From: Ramlibacter sp.
GTDB taxonomy: Bacteria; Pseudomonadota; Gammaproteobacteria; Burkholderiales; Burkholderiaceae_C
Length of the DNA stretch: 64,000 nucleotides
NCBI RefSeq assembly: GCF_028291745.1
Contig: NZ_JAQGNQ010000053.1
Location: 1 to 64,000, forward strand
Reading direction: 5' to 3'
Shown: in pieces, positions 59,325 through 64,000 of the stretch
Numbering within the stretch: the stretch's first letter is position 1
Layout: the number at the start of each line of letters is the position of its first letter
Made by a program: the position numbers and the translations under genes
The notes under the pieces: generated by a model
What the model was told of the DNA's origin: nothing
Seen by the model: the letters and a program-made list of their open reading frames with translations, nothing else
The model's database searches: none

Positions 59325-61203
59325 CGCGCACCGCCGGCAGCGGCACTTCCACGCGTACGCGCGTGCCGCCCGAACCGCCCCGCACTTCGCAATGGCCACC
59401 GAGCTGCTCGGCGCGGCTGCGCATGTTGTTCAGGCCGCGACCGAAGGACGAATCCGAGACGCCGGCCGCACCGAGGCCGTCGTCGCGCACTTCGAGCTGC
59501 AGCAGCCCGCCCTGCAGCCGCAGGCGCACGTCGACCGCGCTGGCATGCGCATGCTTCACCACGTTGGTCAGGGCCTCCTGCGCGACCCGCAGCAATTGCA
59601 GGGTGGCGTGCGGCGACACCGTCAGGGATTCGTCGGGCACGTCGATGTCCCATGAGGGCCGGATGCCGCAGGCCAGCAGCTGCCCACGCCACCGGAACAG
59701 GAAGTTGCCCAGCGTGGAGCGGAAGTCCAGCGCCTGGGGACCCTGGGTATCGAGGGCCAGGCGCATCTCGCCGATGCAGCGGCGCAGCGCCTCCGCCACC
59801 TCCTGCGGCGTCATGTCGCCGCGCTCGACCCGCGAGAGCGAGACGAACAGCTGCGACCCCAGCCCATCGTGCAGGTCGCGCATCAAGCGCTGGCGTTCCT
59901 GTTCGGCGGCGCGTTCGCGTTCGAGCGCGAACACGCGATCGTAGTTGCGCGCGAGCTCCTGTTCGCGCTCGGTCACGCGCGCTTCCAGCGTCTGGTTCAG
60001 GTTTTCCAGCGCCTGCAGCGCGCGCACGAAGCGGGCGGTCAGCAGCCCGCCGATCGCGAGCAGCACGAGGTCGGCGGCGAGGTGCAGCAATTGATAGCGC
60101 TGCGCGGTCCACGCCGCCAGCGACGCGAGCGGCGGATCGAGCTCCCAGGCGATCATGTAATCGTGCATGCCGGCCAGCGCGGCGATGGCCATCGTCACCG
60201 GCAGCGCCGCCGCTTCGATCGTGCGCCGGCGCAGCAGCGACCAGGCGGAGACCGCGACGATGGTGGCGCCGATCGGCAGGAAGCCGCCGATCCACCAGCG
60301 GTTCACCAGCGGTTCGGCCGCCGTCCCATGCGCCAGCAGCCAGATCGGCCCGACCAGCCAGTAGGCGAAGATTGCGCGCTCGAAGCGCGGGCGGCGGATC
60401 CCGGCAAGCCGCCAGGCCAGCATCGTCATCGCGATGATGAAGCCGCCCGTGGCCGCATGGAAGGCCAGCCGCCACCACAGATAAGCGCCGGCCGGCACCA
60501 CTTCGACCACGAAGGTCAGCGTGCGGATGCCCCACAGCACGAGGGCCAGGCCGAACAGGCCGTACATGGCCTCGCTGCGCCGGCGCCACCAGATGAACAG
60601 CACGCACGCAGCCACCAGCAGGCACACGGCGACCGTGATCGCCGGGGTGACACTGACCCAGAAAAAGCGCGTGTCATACAGCGGACGCAGTTCGGCCTCC
60701 GCGCCCACCAGCAGGCGCGGAAAGCGCAAGGACGCGCCCGGTGGCGGCTGGCCAGCGCGCACGAGCAGTTCGTTGGCGCCCGCGCGCAACAGCGCCGCGG
60801 GCAGTGCCACCAGGTGCGGCCGCACCCAGCGCACATGCGCCTGCGCGGAGTTCTCCTGGATGCCGGTGAGCGGCGCGCCGTTCAGCCACAGCTGGCCGCC
60901 GTCGTACAGGTAAGGAAAGAACACCGCCCACGGAACGCCCTCGTCGGCCTCGGCACGCGAGAAATTGATGCGGTACCAGGTGGCCGTGGGAACGCGCGTG
61001 GGCCGCGACTTGCGCCACAGGTCCGGCAGGTCCACCGCAGTCCACGCCGCCTCGCGCGGCGGCGGCAAGAGCGCGGCGTCCGGCAGCATCTGCGCCTGGC
61101 GCGGCTCCTGCCATGCCCCCGCGGGCCAGGGCGCGAACAGCGCGGCCAGCAGCAGCGTGCCGGCGGCGACATGACGACGCGCGCTGGCGCCAAGGCGACT
61201 CAC
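59320..61203 (-). CDS. 7TMR-DISM sensor histidine kinase (HisKA_3/NarX-like)
   Basis: 627 residues. N-terminal signal or anchor, a beta-sandwich extracytoplasmic domain (residues about 30-190: WYRINFSRAEADEGVPWAVF), seven membrane helices (WVSVTPAITVAVCLLVAACV and following), then a coiled segment and dimerisation helix RLMRDLHDGLGSQLFVSLSR (His about 445), and the ATPase part LLRVAQEALTNVVKHAHASA and DDGLGAAG. It starts 4 bases inside the end of the NarL-type regulator gene (ATGA) and is co-transcribed with it. Confidence 0.92.
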   Translation of the reverse strand: MSRLGASARRHVAAGTLLLAALFAPWPAGAWQEPRQAQMLPDAALLPPPREAAWTAVDLPDLWRKSRPTRVPTATWYRINFSRAEADEGVPWAVFFPYLYDGGQLWLNGAPLTGIQENSAQAHVRWVRPHLVALPAALLRAGANELLVRAGQPPPGASLRFPRLLVGAEAELRPLYDTRFFWVSVTPAITVAVCLLVAACVLFIWWRRRSEAMYGLFGLALVLWGIRTLTFVVEVVPAGAYLWWRLAFHAATGGFIIAMTMLAWRLAGIRRPRFERAIFAYWLVGPIWLLAHGTAAEPLVNRWWIGGFLPIGATIVAVSAWSLLRRRTIEAAALPVTMAIAALAGMHDYMIAWELDPPLASLAAWTAQRYQLLHLAADLVLLAIGGLLTARFVRALQALENLNQTLEARVTEREQELARNYDRVFALERERAAEQERQRLMRDLHDGLGSQLFVSLSRVERGDMTPQEVAEALRRCIGEMRLALDTQGPQALDFRSTLGNFLFRWRGQLLACGIRPSWDIDVPDESLTVSPHATLQLLRVAQEALTNVVKHAHASAVDVRLRLQGGLLQLEVRDDGLGAAGVSDSSFGRGLNNMRSRAEQLGGHCEVRGGSGGTRVRVEVPLPAVRA

Positions 61204-61856
61204 AACAGCCCCAGTTGCGTGGCCTCGTACACGGCTTCGCCGCGCGAGTGCACCGCCAGCTTGCGATAGATCTTGCGCACGTGGGCCACCACCGTGTGCG
61301 GCGAGATGGCCAGGAGCTGGCTGATCGTGTCGAAGCTCAGGCCCTTGGCGGTGAGGCGCAGCAACTCGGTCTCGCGTTCGGTCAGAGGCGATCCAGGGGG
61401 TTTGAGCGCGGTCGCGGGCCTCGGCGGCGCGAGCGTGAGCCGGAAGCGTTCAAGGATGCGGCGGGCAATGCCGGGGCTGATGGGAGACCCGCCCGCCCGC
61501 AATTCGCGGATGCTGGAGACGATGCTGCCTGGCACCGAGTCCTTCAGCAGGTAGCCGGCGGCGCCCGCCTCGATCGATTCGAGCACGTGCTGGTCGTCGT
61601 CAAACATGGTCACGACCAGCACGTCGCACGTGCACTGCCGGCGTGCCGCATGGCGGATGACTTCGACACCGCATGCATCGGGCAGGCCGAGGTCGAGCAG
61701 GAGGACGTCGGGGCGCAGGGTCTCCAGCAAGGTCATCGCCTGGCGGGCCGTGCTGGCGCCGCCGACCAGGGCAAGTTCCGGATCGCTGGCGACGGCCTGG
61801 CTGAACCGGTGCATGAATTCCGGCTCGTCCTCGACGATCAGGACGGTGGTGGGCAT
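61200..61856 (-). CDS. NarL/FixJ-type response regulator
   Basis: 218 residues from MPTTVLIVEDEPEFMHRFSQ. Receiver domain with DVLLLDLGLPDACGVE (phospho-Asp) and MFDDDQHVLESIEAGAAGYLLKD, then a LuxR-type helix-turn-helix (LTERETELLRLTAKGLSFDT; SPHTVVAHVRKIYRKLAVHS). Upstream and coupled to the 7TMR-DISM kinase by ATGA, so they form a two-component system. An ATG 60 bases upstream in frame is less likely. Confidence 0.93.
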   Translation of the reverse strand: MPTTVLIVEDEPEFMHRFSQAVASDPELALVGGASTARQAMTLLETLRPDVLLLDLGLPDACGVEVIRHAARRQCTCDVLVVTMFDDDQHVLESIEAGAAGYLLKDSVPGSIVSSIRELRAGGSPISPGIARRILERFRLTLAPPRPATALKPPGSPLTERETELLRLTAKGLSFDTISQLLAISPHTVVAHVRKIYRKLAVHSRGEAVYEATQLGLL

Positions 61857-62091
61857 GGCTTCTTTCACGAGCACCCGCGAATTCTGCGCGGCCGGGCAGC
61901 GTGCCGCCTCTGCCAATCGGGAGGCCTCCCAAGGCTGCCGGAGTGCACACGGTGCCGGCGCAATGTGTTGGGTGCGGCCAACGCGGGGCTTGGCTCATTT
62001 GCATCCGTCTGTAAGATACGGTCCAGTTTCCTGCCGCTGCGCAGGAGGAGCCGCATCAGCCTTCTGGCGGCACAAAACGGGAGCGCCCACC

Positions 62092-62742
62092 ATGGGGATG
62101 CTTGATCTATTGCGGGGGAAGAAATCCGAAGCCCCGGCCAAGGCGCGCAGGGCGCGGCCGGACGCGAACAGCACCGGATTCGCGGCCTCGCAACTGAGCG
62201 CCGAAAGCCCGGCGGCGGCCACGCACTCCATGCGCAAGGACTTGCTCAAGGTGGTGCTGCGCGAAGTCCTGCTGCGCAATGGCATCCCACAAGCTTGGGT
62301 TGCGGCCGACATGCTGCGCACCACCAGCCCGCGGCGCGAGCAGGGCCTGCACGTGCGCTTCCTGGTGCGCCACTGGGAGCCGCGCCTGCTGCCGCACGGA
62401 CCGGCGCTGGAGCAGGAGTTCGCCCATCGCCTGGTGCTGATGGATCCGCTCGCGACCGAATGGCTCATGGGTTTTTCCTGGCAGTTCGCGCTGGACGACA
62501 CCGGCCCCTGCCCCGCGCTGCCGGCTCCGGGCACTTGGATCGCCGCACCGATCAACCGCGACTGGGCGACCGCGCACGAGACCAAGCCGGGCGACATCAT
62601 CGAAGGCCCGGTCGTGATCCCGAGGCCGGCCGAGGAAGTGCGCGCCGATCTCGCGCGGCTGATGGCGCTGCGCGATGCCGACCTGAAGCAGCATGCGATG
62701 GCCGGCGAGCAGTTCGCGGCGACTCGCCCGGCCAGCCTCTAG
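62092..62742 (+). CDS. Hypothetical protein (216 aa)
   Basis: Begins MGMLDLLRGKKSEAPAKARR, a basic low-complexity N-terminus, followed by a conserved-looking domain (DLLKVVLREVLLRNGIPQAW; PLATEWLMGFSWQFALDDTG) and helical tail. CAAAACGGGAGCG precedes the ATG. No family recognised. Divergent from the two-component pair and 7 bases before the last gene; co-transcription is likely. Confidence 0.72.
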   Translation: MGMLDLLRGKKSEAPAKARRARPDANSTGFAASQLSAESPAAATHSMRKDLLKVVLREVLLRNGIPQAWVAADMLRTTSPRREQGLHVRFLVRHWEPRLLPHGPALEQEFAHRLVLMDPLATEWLMGFSWQFALDDTGPCPALPAPGTWIAAPINRDWATAHETKPGDIIEGPVVIPRPAEEVRADLARLMALRDADLKQHAMAGEQFAATRPASL

Positions 62743-62749
62743 TCTTCCC

Positions 62750-64000
62750 GTGCCGCCCCTGTCGGCACCTCGTGGTGTCCTGCGCGTCTTCACGACGCGG
62801 ATCGCGCTGCTCCTCGCGTGGCTGTTCGCCAGTGCGGTCGCCGCGGCGCAGCCGCCCCTGCATGCGCACGCCGGCGTATTCGACCTGAGCGGGCCCGACG
62901 GCACGACCGCCGCCCACACCTTGCGCGGCGAGTGGGGCTTCGCCTGGGAGCGCTTCCTCGCCCCGACGTCCTCCGAGACCCTGGCCACCACCGCGCCGGT
63001 GCCCGCCCCCTGGAACCCGATCACCGCCGACGGCAAGCCGCGCGGCCCCGACGGCTTCGCCAGCTACACGCTGCAGGTGGATTGCCCGGCCGGCAAACAG
63101 CTCGCCCTGCTGGTGCCGACCGAACGCACGGCGGTGCGCGTCTACGTCAATGGCCGGCTCGCCGCTTCGCAGGGCGCACCGGGCATGACGCCCGAATCGG
63201 CCCGTCCGGCGGTCGGCCGCCGCACCGCGCTGACCGACCCGTTCGCCTGTCCGCTGCACATCGTCGTGCATGTCTCCAACTGGTCGCACCGCGAGGGCGG
63301 CATGATCCGCGCGCCGATCGCGGGACCGACCGAGGAACTGGGGTCCACCTACAAGCAGCGGCTGGCGCTGGACACGATCCTGCTGGGCGCCTACCTGGTC
63401 CTCAGCATCGCGCCGATCTTCTTCTACTTCGCGCGGCCCCGCGACAAGGCGCCGCTGCTGTTCGGCCTGTTCTGCCTGGCGCAGACCGTCTATGCCGACA
63501 TGACGGGCGAGCGCCTGCTGCTGCAGATGGGCGGCGGCGAGACGCCGTGGGAGATCTTCCTCAAGCTGCAGTACCTGTCCTGGTACGGGTCGATGGCGCT
63601 GTTCGTCCTGCTGGTGCACCAGCTGTTCCAGCGCACCCTGCACCCGCGACTGGTGCGCGGCGCCGTGGGCCTGTGCCTGCTGGCGATGGCGGCCGTCGTG
63701 GTGACACCGGCCCGCATCTACAGCCAGTCGATGGTGGGCGGCGAAACGCTGTGCGTGGCGATGGGCCTCTACATCGCCTGGGCGATGGCGCGCGCGCTGC
63801 GGCAGCGGCGCAAGGACGCCGGCGTGATCCTGGGCGGCCTCGGCTTCCTGCTGCTGGTGGTGCTGGTCAACCTGCTGGAGTTCTACGCCGAGGCGGCCCA
63901 GAGCAGCATCACCGCCTTCGGCCTGCTGGCCTTCGTGCTGTCGCCGGCACTGGTGTTGTTGCGGCGGCTGGCGCGCATGCTCAGCGCCGAGGAGCAGCGC
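62750..64000 (+). CDS. 7TMR-DISM membrane sensor protein, cut by window end
   Basis: 417 codons visible from GTG 62750, no stop. A signal peptide (RIALLLAWLFASAVAAA), a beta-sandwich 7TMR-DISM extracellular domain (residues about 40-195: YTLQVDCPAGKQLALLVPTE), then about six or seven membrane helices (TILLGAYLVLSIAPIFFYFA; MALFVLLVHQLFQRTLHPRL; VILGGLGFLLLVVLVNLLEF). The output domain (kinase, cyclase or other) is beyond the window. The start codon is uncertain: no ATG lies nearby. Same sensor architecture as the kinase at 59320. Confidence 0.8.
   Translation, partial: MPPLSAPRGVLRVFTTRIALLLAWLFASAVAAAQPPLHAHAGVFDLSGPDGTTAAHTLRGEWGFAWERFLAPTSSETLATTAPVPAPWNPITADGKPRGPDGFASYTLQVDCPAGKQLALLVPTERTAVRVYVNGRLAASQGAPGMTPESARPAVGRRTALTDPFACPLHIVVHVSNWSHREGGMIRAPIAGPTEELGSTYKQRLALDTILLGAYLVLSIAPIFFYFARPRDKAPLLFGLFCLAQTVYADMTGERLLLQMGGGETPWEIFLKLQYLSWYGSMALFVLLVHQLFQRTLHPRLVRGAVGLCLLAMAAVVVTPARIYSQSMVGGETLCVAMGLYIAWAMARALRQRRKDAGVILGGLGFLLLVVLVNLLEFYAEAAQSSITAFGLLAFVLSPALVLLRRLARMLSAEEQR

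Overview
This is a high-GC chromosomal segment from a betaproteobacterium, most likely Burkholderiales of the Comamonadaceae type (Ramlibacter/Variovorax-like). That placement is inferred from protein flavour (DUF4148 and DUF4124 proteins, an Anbu-type protease, an AlgZ/AlgR-like pair), gene order (rpsO-pnp, rpsU-yqeY) and families of palindromic intergenic repeats. Most of the window is chromosomal core and accessory metabolism. I see no phage, IS element, CRISPR array, tRNA or rRNA.

Layout. 1-9 kb: the 5' part of pnp behind rpsO (with a terminator and a long pnp-leader hairpin), a PLP aminotransferase, a periplasmic binding protein, a small heat-shock protein, a tautomerase pair divergent from a LysR gene, a methyltransferase and tsaD. 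9-19 kb: a nitrate/nitrite assimilation island. It holds a scar of a deleted nitrate ABC transporter (start of nrtA fused to end of nrtD), a globin, a one-polypeptide sensor-antiterminator (pseudo-receiver, ANTAR and two NarX/PilJ-type P-box modules), a NarK-like transporter, nirB, nirD and nasA. nasA carries an in-frame palindromic repeat. 18.7-24 kb: a degenerate-site SDR with an MmgE/PrpD protein, then ybiB, cobA (siroheme methylase) and a BaiN-like flavoprotein. 24-31.7 kb: rpsU, yqeY, pmbA, darP, mog (molybdenum cofactor), cysE, trmJ, suhB and an MscS channel. 31.7-38 kb: mutS translationally coupled to an Anbu protease, two hydrolases and uppP. 38-46.6 kb: small membrane and secreted proteins, an AlgZ/AlgR-like two-component pair, glnS and an OxlT-like MFS carrier. 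46.7-64 kb is rich in signalling: a chemoreceptor with a C-terminal Cache-like module, a multi-PAS histidine kinase, two 7TMR-DISM sensors (one cut by the window end), a NarL-type regulator and a LysR gene, interspersed with hypotheticals.

How it fits together. NarK-like uptake, NasA (molybdenum cofactor, Fe-S) and NirBD (siroheme, Fe-S, FAD) would convert nitrate to ammonium. cobA supplies the siroheme precursor and mog inserts molybdenum, both within 12 kb. The ANTAR/P-box protein beside the operon is the obvious regulator, and the 199-nt divergent gap contains stem-loops that could be its RNA target.

Non-coding structure is prominent. Four dispersed palindromic repeat families occupy many intergenic gaps, and one family twice supplies a TAG stop codon. 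Several genes have TAnAAT-like -10 boxes only 5-12 nt before the start codon, suggesting leaderless transcription.
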